From an uncultured Sphingomonadaceae bacterium (GTDB lineage Bacteria > Pseudomonadota > Alphaproteobacteria > Sphingomonadales > Sphingomonadaceae): DNA of 64,000 nt. Location of the stretch: contig CALKJZ010000008.1 of NCBI GenBank assembly GCA_937995515.1, positions 1 to 64,000 on the forward strand, written 5' to 3'. The first letter of the stretch is position 1. Each line of letters begins with the position of its first letter. Of this stretch, positions 56,203 to 64,000 are shown piece after piece. A program made the translations under genes and the position numbers. Under the pieces are notes generated by a model. It worked only from the letters and a program-made list of their open reading frames with translations. It was not told where the DNA came from and ran no database searches.

Positions 56203-56321
56203 GCCGCCAAACCCTCTCTCGTTCCCGGCCCGGCCCATCTGCCGGGGCGTGGCCTTCGCGGTCGGATAGCGAGCGGCCCCGTGGCTGGCAAGCTTGGGCC
56301 CCGGACCCGCAGGCCGCGGGG

Positions 56322-57056
56322 CTAGACCATCAGCATCCCGCCGTTGACGTGCAGGGTCTGGCCGGTGACATAGGCGGCCTCGTCGCTTGCAAGATAGGCA
56401 ACGGCTCCCGCCACGTCCGCGCCATCCCCCAGCCGCCCGGCCGGGATCCGGCCAAGAAGCCCCGTGCGCACGACCTCGGGCAGTGCCTCGGTCATCGGGG
56501 TGGCGATGAAGCCGGGGGCCACGCAGTTCACCGTCACGCCACGCGCGGCAACCTCGGCGGCGAGCGCCCGGGTCATCCCGGCAAGCCCCGCCTTGGCCGC
56601 GGCATAGTTCGCCTGGCCGGGGTTGCCCATGTGGCCGACCACCGAGGTGACGGAAATGATCCGCCCGTGGCGCGCCTTCATCATCGGCCGCAGCGCCGCG
56701 CGCGCCAGCCGGAACGCGGCCGACAGGTTCACGCCCAGCACGGCCTCCCACTCCTCGTCCTTCATCCGAACCCCGAGATTGTCGCGGGTGATGCCGGCGT
56801 TGTTGACGAGAATGTCGAGGCGGCCCAGCGCCTCGATCGCGCGCGGAACAAGGGCCTCCACCTCCTCGGCCACATCGAGCCGGGCCGGAAGCACGACCGA
56901 GCCGCCGAGCCCCGCGGCCAGCGCCTCGAGCGCCGAGGGGCGGGTGCCGGACAGGGCGAGCCTTGCGCCCTGCGCGGTGAGCGCCCGCGCAATCGCCTGG
57001 CCGATGCCTCCGCTTGCTCCCGTCACCAGGGCCGTGCGGCCCGCAAGGCTGAACAT
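56322..57056 (-). CDS. fabG: 3-oxoacyl-ACP reductase
   Basis: A 244-residue SDR that reduces 3-oxoacyl-ACP with [13 protein letters not shown] (13-20), NNAGITRDN, the Ser in SVTSVVG and YAAAKAG give the standard cofactor and catalytic sites; the C-terminal [10 protein letters not shown] is typical of FabG. Eleven bases after fabD. Confidence 0.96.
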   Translation of the reverse strand: MFSLAGRTALVTGASGGIGQAIARALTAQGARLALSGTRPSALEALAAGLGGSVVLPARLDVAEEVEALVPRAIEALGRLDILVNNAGITRDNLGVRMKDEEWEAVLGVNLSAAFRLARAALRPMMKARHGRIISVTSVVGHMGNPGQANYAAAKAGLAGMTRALAAEVAARGVTVNCVAPGFIATPMTEALPEVVRTGLLGRIPAGRLGDGADVAGAVAYLASDEAAYVTGQTLHVNGGMLMV

Positions 57057-57067
57057 TCCCGCCTCCC

Positions 57068-58006
57068 TCAGCTGGCGGCCAGCATGGCGTCGACATCATC
57101 CGGCCGCACGATGGAAAAGGTCCGGATGTCGGGCGCGATGCGCCTGACCATCGGCCCCAGAACCTTGCCGCCCAGCTCGACGAGCCGGGTGACGCCTGCG
57201 GCAGCCATCATCTCCACGCTTTCGCGCCAGCGCACCGTGCCTGTCACCTGCGCGACCAGGAGCGCGCGGATCGCCTCCGGGTCGGTCACGGGCTGGGCGG
57301 TCACGTTGGCGACGAGAGGGACGGCGGGCCGCGCAAGCGGAACCGCCTCAAGGGCGGTGCGCATCGCCTCGGCTGCCGGCGCCATCAGCGGGCAATGAAA
57401 GGGCGCAGAGACGGGCAGCAGCACCGAGTGGCGTGCGCCGCGCTCCTTGGCAAGGCGCATGGCACGCGCCACGGCCGCCACATGGCCGGAGACCACCACC
57501 TGGCCGGGCGCATTGTCGTTGGCGGCGGCACACACCTCGTCTCCCGCAGCCTCCCGGGCGATCGCCACGACGGCCTCGTATCCGAGCCCGAGCAGCGCGG
57601 CCATGGCGCCCTCCCCCGGCGGCACGGCCGCCTGCATCGCCTCGCCGCGGCGGCGCAGCAGCCGGGCGGTATCGGCAAGGCCGAGGCTCCCGGCGGCGGC
57701 AAGCGCCGAATATTCGCCGAGGCTGTGCCCGGCAACGAAGCTCGCCACCGCGGAAATCCTGATGCCCGCCTCGCGCTCCAGCACGGCCAGCGCGGCAAGG
57801 CTTGCAGCCATGATCGCCGGCTGGGCATTGGCCGTGAGCGTCAGCGTTGCGTCGGGCCCCTCGAACATCAGGCGCGAAAGATGCTCACCGAGCGCCTCGT
57901 CCACCTCCTCGAGAACCGCGCGCGCGTGCGGGCTCGCATCGGCCAGGGCACGGCCCATGCCGACGGATTGGCTGCCCTGGCCCGGAAACACGAATGCAGT
58001 CGACAC
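57068..58006 (-). CDS. fabD: Malonyl-CoA:ACP transacylase
   Basis: A 312-residue enzyme that loads malonate onto ACP. Catalytic Ser95 in [10 protein letters not shown] and His204 in APFHCPL, with the N-terminal FPGQGSQ and the arginine-containing segment between them. First gene of the fabD-fabG-acpP-fabF-mltG operon. Confidence 0.97.
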   Translation of the reverse strand: MSTAFVFPGQGSQSVGMGRALADASPHARAVLEEVDEALGEHLSRLMFEGPDATLTLTANAQPAIMAASLAALAVLEREAGIRISAVASFVAGHSLGEYSALAAAGSLGLADTARLLRRRGEAMQAAVPPGEGAMAALLGLGYEAVVAIAREAAGDEVCAAANDNAPGQVVVSGHVAAVARAMRLAKERGARHSVLLPVSAPFHCPLMAPAAEAMRTALEAVPLARPAVPLVANVTAQPVTDPEAIRALLVAQVTGTVRWRESVEMMAAAGVTRLVELGGKVLGPMVRRIAPDIRTFSIVRPDDVDAMLAAS

Positions 58007-58124
58007 GAACCGGCTTCCTCCCCGTTTGTCGCCAAGGAAAGGCGGCTGACTAGCCGCTCCCGCGCCCCGATGCGATGCCTTTCTGTCGCACCCCCGTGCG
58101 CAAACTGCAGGTGGATTTCCCCGC

Positions 58125-58154
58125 TTGGCAGGGGGCAGCCGGCTCGACTATGAA
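58125..58154 (+). promoter_or_regulatory. Candidate promoter of the TPR-protein gene
   Basis: TTGGCA (58125-58130), an 18-base spacer and TATGAA (58149-58154) resemble a sigma-70 promoter. This would give a leader of about 115 bases before ATG 58275. Confidence 0.35.
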
Positions 58155-58237
58155 ATCGAGGTCGCCGAAAGGGAGGCGATGCGCTGTTCAGGCGCGAGCC
58201 ATTCGCATCCCCTATCCTTTGCTGCATGGTCGCAACA

Positions 58238-58255
58238 CCCGGGGCCAGCCCCGGG
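58238..58255 (+). promoter_or_regulatory. Leader hairpin just before the TPR-protein start
   Basis: CCCGGGG-CCAG-CCCCGGG is a perfect 7-bp stem in the leader, ending 4 bases before an in-frame ATG at 58260 and 19 before ATG 58275. It would block initiation at 58260 and leave the AGAGGAA site for 58275 free. Confidence 0.4.
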
Positions 58256-58274
58256 AGACATGAAGAGGAACGGA

Positions 58275-59399
58275 ATGAAACTGGTCTTCCGCGTCGCCCG
58301 CGCCGTTGCCATGGCCGCGCCGCTTGCAACCGCTGCAACTCTGGTCATGCCGGCGCCGGTGCATGCGCAGGCCCTTTCGGCCAATGTCGGGCGGCCGCTG
58401 CAGGCCGCGCAGGCGGCCGCGCGCGCGGGCAACACCCAGGCTGCGCTCAACGCGATCGAGCAGGCGCGCAATGCCGCGAGCACGCCGGCCGAACGGCGCG
58501 CCGTGGGGCAGATGGCCGCCTATGTGCACACCCAGGCCCGCAACTATGGCCGCGCTGCCGCGGAGCTCGAGGCCATCGGCGCGCCGCCCGCGCAGCTCGC
58601 GCCGCTCTACTACCAGGCCCGGCAGTACGACAAGGCGATTGCCGCCGCCCAGCGCTCGGGGCAGACGACCATCATCGCCCAATCCTACCTGATGCAGGGC
58701 AAGGCGACGGAGGCCGCCAAGATCTACCAGCAGATGGTCGACCGCTCGCCCAACAATGTGAACGCGCTCTCGAACCTCGCGGCCGCCCAGTACAAGGCGG
58801 GCGACCGCGCGGGCTATCAGCAGACCGTCACCCGGCTGATCCGGCTCGACCCGTCGCCGCAGCGCTGGCGGACCCTCTTGAGCGAGATGAAGGGCGAGCG
58901 CATGTCGCGCGAGGCAAAGCTCGGCCTTTTCCACCTGATGCGGCAGACCGGCGCGCTCACCAGCCGCGCCGATATCGAGGAGTTTGCCAAGCTGGCGATC
59001 ACGGGCGGCCAGCCCGGTGCGGCAGTGGCCGCCATCGAGGATGCGATAAAGGCCGGCACGATCCCGGCAAACGACCCGGCGTTCCAGCGGCTTGCCGATG
59101 CGGCACGGCAGCGCCAGCAGCAGGCCTCGGCCCAGGCGGCCGCCAAGGCGGGCAGCCCGCAGACCGCGTTCGAGGCCGGCAATGCGCTGCTTGGCGCGGG
59201 CCGGTTCCAGCAGGCAACGGCTGCCTACATCACGGCGCAGAAGGGCCCCCGGGCGCAGGAGGCGACCCTCTACCGCGGCATTTCCGAGCTCCTCGCCGGC
59301 AACCCCGCCTCGGCGCGGGCCACGCTCGGCGGCATCACCGCGGGCCCGCTTGCGGATGTGGCCAAGCTGTGGACCCTTTACGCCTCCACGCGCGGCTGA
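58275..59399 (+). CDS. Secreted tetratricopeptide-repeat protein, function unknown
   Basis: A 374-residue alanine-rich helical protein. Signal peptide 1 to about 32 (AAPLATAATLVMPAPVHAQ). The mature part is built of TPR-like helix pairs: AAQAAARAGNTQAALNAIEQA, LYYQARQYDKAIAAAQRSG, YLMQGKATEAAKIYQQMVD and NALLGAGRFQQATAAY. Such proteins scaffold envelope complexes; the partner is unknown. ATG 58275 is preferred over 58260 because AGAGGAA sits at the right distance. Confidence 0.8.
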   Translation: MKLVFRVARAVAMAAPLATAATLVMPAPVHAQALSANVGRPLQAAQAAARAGNTQAALNAIEQARNAASTPAERRAVGQMAAYVHTQARNYGRAAAELEAIGAPPAQLAPLYYQARQYDKAIAAAQRSGQTTIIAQSYLMQGKATEAAKIYQQMVDRSPNNVNALSNLAAAQYKAGDRAGYQQTVTRLIRLDPSPQRWRTLLSEMKGERMSREAKLGLFHLMRQTGALTSRADIEEFAKLAITGGQPGAAVAAIEDAIKAGTIPANDPAFQRLADAARQRQQQASAQAAAKAGSPQTAFEAGNALLGAGRFQQATAAYITAQKGPRAQEATLYRGISELLAGNPASARATLGGITAGPLADVAKLWTLYASTRG

Positions 59400-59402
59400 G
59401 CC

Positions 59403-60152
59403 CTAGCCCAGCGCGATGCCGGAGAGCTGGCGGCCATAGGCCGGCTCCCGGGCGAGCGTTGCGCGCCGGAAGCTGAAGAAGCGCGCGCGGTCGGCAAGCG
59501 TGTCGAGCCCGAGCGCTTGCACCTCGCCCACCCCGGCCTCGGCCAGCCGCGTGGCGCAATAGCCTTCAAGGTCGAAGTGCGGGCGGCCGCCGGGGCCGAT
59601 GGCAAAGAAGCGCGCATCCCCCGGGCGGGCGGCCAGCACGCGGGCGCGGAACTCGGGGCCCACCTCATAGCTTTCGCGTGCGATGCACGGGCCGATGGCG
59701 GCCCGGATGCGCCACGGCCGCGCGCCGAGACGGGCCATGGCTGCAACGGTGGCCTCGAGCACGCCGGCAAGTGCCCCCTTCCAGCCTGCATGCGCGGCAC
59801 CGATCACGCCCGCCGCGCCATCCTCGAGCAGCACGGGTGCGCAATCGGCGGTCAGAATGCCAAGGAGCAGGCCCGGCCGGTCGGTGACCAGCGCGTCGCC
59901 CTCGGGCCGTGCCCCGTCGCCCCAGTCGTCGGCGAGGCAGACGGTTGCGGAATGGACCTGGCGCAGCGTCACCAGCGTGGTGCCGGGGGCCAGCGCATCG
60001 CGCGCAAGGCTGCGGTTGCGAGCGACGGCTGCCACATCGTCGCCGGAGCCAAGACCGGCATTGAGGCTTGCAAAAAGGCCGCCCGACACACCGCCGGTGC
60101 GCCCGAGGAAGCCGTGTGGGCTGGAAAGGCCGCCGTCGAGACGGGTGATCAC
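59403..60152 (-). CDS. pgeF: Peptidoglycan editing factor PgeF / YfiH-LACC1-family protein
   Basis: A 249-residue enzyme of the family once called polyphenol oxidase. The metal-site residues are present: His in LRQVHSATV, Cys in LTADCAPVL and His in AAHAGWKGALAG; AIGPCI and YGRQLSGIAL follow. Family members act as purine nucleoside phosphorylase/adenosine deaminase or remove mis-incorporated amino acids from cell-wall precursors. The start is GTG 60152 in a GTGA overlap with the acetyltransferase gene. Confidence 0.9.
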   Translation of the reverse strand: MITRLDGGLSSPHGFLGRTGGVSGGLFASLNAGLGSGDDVAAVARNRSLARDALAPGTTLVTLRQVHSATVCLADDWGDGARPEGDALVTDRPGLLLGILTADCAPVLLEDGAAGVIGAAHAGWKGALAGVLEATVAAMARLGARPWRIRAAIGPCIARESYEVGPEFRARVLAARPGDARFFAIGPGGRPHFDLEGYCATRLAEAGVGEVQALGLDTLADRARFFSFRRATLAREPAYGRQLSGIALG

Positions 60153-60664
60153 AGCGCGCGGCAGAGGATTCGGTCGTCGTCGACCGTGGAGCCGACCCGG
60201 AACGGATAGGCACCCACCTCGGCAAAGCCGTGCCGTTCGTAGAAGCGCCGGGCACGATGGTTGCCGATCCAGACGGTGAGATAGAGAGCGGCAAAGCCGC
60301 GCGCCCGCGCCTCGCAGACGGCCCAGCCGAGCAGCCGGTCGGCAAGGCCGGTGCCCCTCGCCTCCTCCTCGAGATAGAGCTGGCGCAGCACCCACCATGG
60401 CCGGCCGGCCGGAACCGGCAGATCCTGCGGACCCATGAGGCAGAAGCCGACGGGCACGCCACCGGCGCCGAGGCCGAGCACGGCGGCATGGTCGGCGGCG
60501 CTGAGCTCGCGGGCAAAGCGCGCAACCGGGCACGACTCCTCCAGCCACTGCGCGAGCTCGTGCGGCGGGTAGAGATGGCCGAAGGTGGCACGGAAGTTGC
60601 GGCAGAACAGGTCGTGCACGGCCGGGGCATCGGCGGCGGTCGCGCGGCGCAGCGCGTGGCTCAC
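60149..60664 (-). CDS. GNAT-family N-acetyltransferase
   Basis: A 171-residue acetyltransferase. The acetyl-CoA-binding motif is in LRQLYLEEEARGTGLADRLLGWA (R/Q-x-x-G-x-G/A type) and is followed by NHRARRFYERHGFAEVG, standard GNAT motifs A and B. Substrate unknown. GTG 60664 overlaps the acyl-CoA synthetase stop and its own stop overlaps the pgeF start, so it is translated as part of the operon. Confidence 0.88.
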   Translation of the reverse strand: MSHALRRATAADAPAVHDLFCRNFRATFGHLYPPHELAQWLEESCPVARFARELSAADHAAVLGLGAGGVPVGFCLMGPQDLPVPAGRPWWVLRQLYLEEEARGTGLADRLLGWAVCEARARGFAALYLTVWIGNHRARRFYERHGFAEVGAYPFRVGSTVDDDRILCRAL

Positions 60665-62391
60665 GCCGCGCGAAGCCCGGCGTGCACCGCGCGGTAGTGG
60701 CTGCGGAGGCTCACCTTGTCGATCTTGCCCGAGCCGAGCTTGGGCAGCGGCTGGTGGGCGATCCACAGCCTCGCGGGCACCTTGAACGCTGCGAGGTCGC
60801 GGCGGACGAATTCGATGAGCGCCTCGGATTCCAGCTGCTCGCCCGGCTTTGCGAACACCACGGCGCCCACGATCTCGCCCATCCGCTCGTCGGGCAGGCC
60901 GAAGACCGAGGCTTCGGCGACCGCCGGGTGGGCATAGAGGGCCGCCTCCACCTCGACTGCGGAGATATTCTCCCCGCCGCGGATGATGATGTCCTTCTTG
61001 CGGTCGACGATGTAGAGATAGCCATCCTCGTCGAACCGGCCGAGGTCGCCTGTCCGGAACCAGCCGTCGGGGGTGAAGGCGGCCGCCGTTGCCTCGGGCT
61101 TCATCCAGTAGCCGCGCACATTGGCGGCCGACCGGATGCACACCTCGCCCACCTCGCCCGGCGGCAGCGGTGCGCCATCGTCGCTGCAGATCTGCATCTC
61201 GACGAGCGGCTTCGACGGCCGGCCGGTTGAGTCCGGCTTCAGCCGGTAGTTCTGCCGGAGGTTGCCCGCGCCGACGCCATTGGTCTCGGTCAGCCCATAG
61301 CCGATGGCGGGGTTCTTGCCCGGGAAGGCCTGCGCGAGGCGCTCCACATGCTCGGGCGGCCTGGGGGCGCCGCCGCCTGCGATGTCGACGAGGGAGGAGA
61401 GATCATATTTGTCGCGGTCGGGGTGCATCATGAGTTCGAGGCTCATGGTGGGCACGCCGACGAAATAGGTCGCGCGCTCCTTCTCGATGAGGCGCAGCGC
61501 CTCGCCGGCATCCCACCGGTGCATGATCACCATCTTGCGGCCGATGGCGATCGAGACGAGCATCACCGGCACGCTGCCGGTGATGTGGAACAGCGGCACG
61601 TTGAGCAGCATCACCTGCTGCTCGGGAAGCGCGATGCCCTGCGACTGCGCGAGCTGGAGCATGGCAAGGCCCTGCACCAGATAGTTGAGCGCGCCCGAGA
61701 CGACCGAGCGGTGGGTTGCAACCGCGCCCTTGGGATCGCCCGTCGATCCCGAGGTGTACATGATGGTCGCGTCATCCTCGGGGTAGAGCGGCGGCAGGTA
61801 CCAGGGCTCGGAAAGTGCGCCGGCAAGCGCCTCCTCGAGGGTGGTGGCTCCAAGTTCGGCGGCCACCGTGGCGCTCGTGCGCACGGCAATAAGCACCTGG
61901 CAGGGGCGGCCGTCGATGGCGGCAATGCGGCGCAGCCGCTCCTCGTCGCAGATGGCAAGCCGCGCGCCGGAATCGCGCAGGCCATAGGCGAGCTCGTCGG
62001 TCTGCCACCAGGCGTTCAGCGGCACGACCACCGCACCGATGGCGATGGCGCCGATGAAGGCCGCGATCCATTCGGGGTAGTTGCGCATCGCGATCGCCAC
62101 GCGGTCCCCCTTGGCGATGCCATGGCGGTGCTGCAGCATGGCGGCGATGCGGGTCGCCTGCGCCTCGACATCGGCAAAGCGCAGCCGCTCGTCGAAATAG
62201 ACGAGGAACTCCCTGTCCCGGTGCGCCGGCATGAAGAGGCCGAAATATTCCCGGAGCGAGGGCGGGGCGTTTTCGAAGACCGGATAGTCCACGCCGCGGA
62301 TGGTGGCCCTGCCGACCGCCAGCTGGCCGCCGGGCGCGGTGATGGCGGCAACCGCCGCGTCGAGCGCATGATCGAGTTCGGTCAGTGCCAT
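60661..62391 (-). CDS. AMP-forming acyl-CoA synthetase
   Basis: A 576-residue adenylate-forming enzyme that activates a fatty or aromatic acid to its CoA ester. P-loop-like TIMYTSGSTGDPKG, YGLTETNGVG, the hinge region GWFRTGDLGRFDEDGY and DRKKDIIIRGGENI, and the catalytic Lys in LGSGKIDKV are all intact. It lies 13 bases downstream of an acyl-CoA dehydrogenase gene, so the operon appears to activate and then desaturate a carboxylic acid. Confidence 0.93.
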   Translation of the reverse strand: MALTELDHALDAAVAAITAPGGQLAVGRATIRGVDYPVFENAPPSLREYFGLFMPAHRDREFLVYFDERLRFADVEAQATRIAAMLQHRHGIAKGDRVAIAMRNYPEWIAAFIGAIAIGAVVVPLNAWWQTDELAYGLRDSGARLAICDEERLRRIAAIDGRPCQVLIAVRTSATVAAELGATTLEEALAGALSEPWYLPPLYPEDDATIMYTSGSTGDPKGAVATHRSVVSGALNYLVQGLAMLQLAQSQGIALPEQQVMLLNVPLFHITGSVPVMLVSIAIGRKMVIMHRWDAGEALRLIEKERATYFVGVPTMSLELMMHPDRDKYDLSSLVDIAGGGAPRPPEHVERLAQAFPGKNPAIGYGLTETNGVGAGNLRQNYRLKPDSTGRPSKPLVEMQICSDDGAPLPPGEVGEVCIRSAANVRGYWMKPEATAAAFTPDGWFRTGDLGRFDEDGYLYIVDRKKDIIIRGGENISAVEVEAALYAHPAVAEASVFGLPDERMGEIVGAVVFAKPGEQLESEALIEFVRRDLAAFKVPARLWIAHQPLPKLGSGKIDKVSLRSHYRAVHAGLRAA

Positions 62392-62404
62392 GAAAGCCTC
62401 GTGC

Positions 62405-63544
62405 CTAGATGTTGAGGAATTGCGCGACGCGCGCGCCGTGGAAGGCGGAATCGCCGAACGTCTCGCCCGCAGCGCGGGCCCGCTTCAGGAAGAAGCCCAT
62501 GTCGTGATCATCCGTCATGCCGATCCCGCCCAGCATCTGCACGCCCTCGCTGGTGGCAAGGCGGGCCACCTCGCCGGTCTTGGCCTTGGCGAGCGAGGCA
62601 TAGAAGGGCGCGCGATCCTCGCCGGCCTCGAGCGCCCGGAGCGCGCGGATGACGACCGATCGGGCAAGCTCCAGCTCACAGAACAGGTGGGCCGCGCGGT
62701 GCTGCAGCGCCTGGAAGCTGCCGATCGGGCGGCCGAACTGTTCGCGGGTCTGCAGATAGTCGAGCGTGATCTCGAAGCTGCGCGCCGCAGCGCCCAGCAT
62801 TTCGGCCGCAAGGCACGCGCGCGCGGCATCGAGCGCGGCTTCGAGGAGCGGCAGGCCGGCGTGCAGCTCGCCGATCACGTCCGCGCCGTCGACCTGCACC
62901 CCCTCGAGGCGGAGCTCGGCGGCGTTGCGGCTGTCGACCATCGGCCTCCGCCGCACCTCGACACCGGGCGCCTTCGGGTCGACGAGAAACAGGGTGATCC
63001 CGTCCGGGTCGCAATCGCAGCCCCGCGTGCGCGCGGCCACGATGAGGCGGTCGGCCACATGGCCATCGAGCACATGTGTCTTGGCGCCGGAGATGCGGAA
63101 GCCGTTGCCCGAGGGCTCGGCGCGCGTTGCGATGTGGGCGGGCGCGTGCCGCGGCGCCTCGTCGCAGGCGAGCGCAAGGATGGCCGTGCCGGCGGCAATC
63201 GGGGGAAGAAGCGCCTTCTGCTGCTCGGCGCTGCCGCCGCGGCCGACCAGGGTGGCGGCGAGCACGGCCGTGCCAAGAAACGGCGAGAGGGTGAGGTTGC
63301 GACCGATCGCCTCGCTGACGAGGCCGGCCGCCACCATGCCGAGCGCCGTGCCGCCATGTGCCTTGGGGACCAGCACGCCTGCAAAGCCCATCTCCGCCAT
63401 GCCCCGCCACAGGCCGGTCGAAAAGCCCGTCGGGTCGCGGCTGTCGCGCAGGTGCCGAAGCTGGGAGACGGGGCCATGTGCGGCGAGGAAGCCCTCGGCC
63501 GAGCTGCGGATCATCCGCTGCTCTTCGGTGAGAACCAGCGCCAT
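62405..63544 (-). CDS. Acyl-CoA dehydrogenase
   Basis: A 379-residue flavoprotein with the three ACAD domains: N-terminal helical, a beta domain with ILALACDEAPRH and RISGAKTHVLDG, and the C-terminal bundle with YLQTREQFGRPIGSFQALQH and GGIGMTDDHDMGFFLKRA. It pairs with the neighbouring ACAD (three bases upstream), an arrangement seen in heterotetrameric enzymes for steroid or branched side chains. Confidence 0.92.
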   Translation of the reverse strand: MALVLTEEQRMIRSSAEGFLAAHGPVSQLRHLRDSRDPTGFSTGLWRGMAEMGFAGVLVPKAHGGTALGMVAAGLVSEAIGRNLTLSPFLGTAVLAATLVGRGGSAEQQKALLPPIAAGTAILALACDEAPRHAPAHIATRAEPSGNGFRISGAKTHVLDGHVADRLIVAARTRGCDCDPDGITLFLVDPKAPGVEVRRRPMVDSRNAAELRLEGVQVDGADVIGELHAGLPLLEAALDAARACLAAEMLGAAARSFEITLDYLQTREQFGRPIGSFQALQHRAAHLFCELELARSVVIRALRALEAGEDRAPFYASLAKAKTGEVARLATSEGVQMLGGIGMTDDHDMGFFLKRARAAGETFGDSAFHGARVAQFLNI

Positions 63545-63547
63545 GGC

Positions 63548-64000
63548 TCAGCCGGCCGCCGGCAGGCGCAGCACCTGCCTTGCGATGATGTTGAGCTGGA
63601 TTTCCGAGGTGCCGCCCTCGATCGAGTTGGCGCGGCTCCTGAGCCATGCCCGCGCCTGGTCGCCCTCGCGACCCTCCCAGCCGAGCGCATCGGTGCCGCC
63701 CAGCGACATGCGGATCTCGTTGCGCTGCTTGTTGAGCTCGGTGCCCACATATTTCAGCATGGACGAGAGCGCCCCCACACCCTCGCCCGCTCGTGCCTCG
63801 TCCTTCACCCGCTCCATGGTCAGGCCGAAGGCGATGGCATCGATCTCGTGTGCAACCACCCGGGCACACAGCAGCGGCTCGGCGCGCAGGCCTCCCTCGC
63901 CCAGCGCCTTCTTCGCCAGCTGCGCCAGCGAGTCCCGGCCCTCGCCGGAAAAATCCATGCCGCCGATCATCTCGCGTTCGTGGGTGAGCAGATATTTGGC
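63548..64000 (-). CDS. Acyl-CoA dehydrogenase, C-terminal part (cut by window edge)
   Basis: 151 codons are visible; the gene continues beyond base 64000. The sequence YLLTHEREMIGG at the edge belongs to the start of the C-terminal helical domain, and NSIEGGTSEIQLNIIARQVL near the end is the well-known ACAD C-terminal motif with the FAD-contacting GGT-E. It is a different ACAD from its downstream neighbour, and together the two could form an alpha2-beta2 enzyme. Confidence 0.9.
   Translation of the reverse strand, partial: AKYLLTHEREMIGGMDFSGEGRDSLAQLAKKALGEGGLRAEPLLCARVVAHEIDAIAFGLTMERVKDEARAGEGVGALSSMLKYVGTELNKQRNEIRMSLGGTDALGWEGREGDQARAWLRSRANSIEGGTSEIQLNIIARQVLRLPAAG

Overview
The window is a very GC-rich (about 70 %) chromosomal segment of an alphaproteobacterium, most likely a member of the Sphingomonadales. 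The main arguments are a 23S-5S-tRNA-fMet rRNA operon end, a C-terminal sorting tag of the PEPxxWA-CTERM type common in sphingomonads, COQ9, a polyhydroxyalkanoate synthase, a cobaltochelatase-type CobS, a TonB-dependent receptor, and the gene orders fabD-fabG-acpP-fabF-mltG and aminotransferase-hom-glpX-recJ. No phage, plasmid, CRISPR or insertion-sequence genes were seen. The placement is inferred from gene content only.

Layout. 1-1330: 3' end of an rRNA operon (23S partial, 5S, tRNA-fMet, strong hairpin terminator). 1415-3111: a coupled pair of membrane exporters (ACR3-like and TauE-like). 3166-8733 (minus): tRNA-Glu, then a tight operon of aminotransferase, homoserine dehydrogenase, GlpX and RecJ. 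8891-13932: a small secreted protein, then phaC with a cupin, glutamate racemase, thioesterase and HIBCH-like hydrolase. 13984-24281: two divergent operons around a 149-bp promoter region. Each contains a class I methyltransferase followed, with a 4-bp overlap, by a small helical protein. Together with a PuuE-like deacetylase-fold hydrolase, an arylmalonate-decarboxylase-like protein, two flavoenzymes, a GPH transporter and a serine hydrolase they form the best candidate here for an undescribed pathway.

24295-30142: DUF4870-like protein, RNase P RNA, ndk, a PEP-CTERM protein followed by a decayed second tag, rho, an NDUFAF6-like protein, an EF-hand protein and an outer-membrane barrel. 30236-38076: glnD, a SHOCT protein, MFS transporter plus SDR, a lone cobS and a membrane protein. 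38463-42939: TonB-dependent receptor and GH3 glycosidase. 43010-46855: aspartate aminotransferase, a doubly broken PEP-CTERM pseudogene, and a fused pabB-pabC. 46941-51572: S9 peptidase, MscS channel, a retropepsin-like secreted protein, FKBP and rpsU with a four-copy 16-bp repeat in its leader. 51835-58006: COQ9, ssb, methylmalonyl-CoA epimerase, and the fatty-acid synthesis/MltG operon. 58275-64000: TPR protein, then an operon of two acyl-CoA dehydrogenases (the first cut by the window edge), acyl-CoA synthetase, acetyltransferase and PgeF.

A recurring style is translational coupling by ATGA or GTGA overlaps, often with GTG starts. Nearly all long open frames antisense to these genes are by-products of the high GC content and were discarded.
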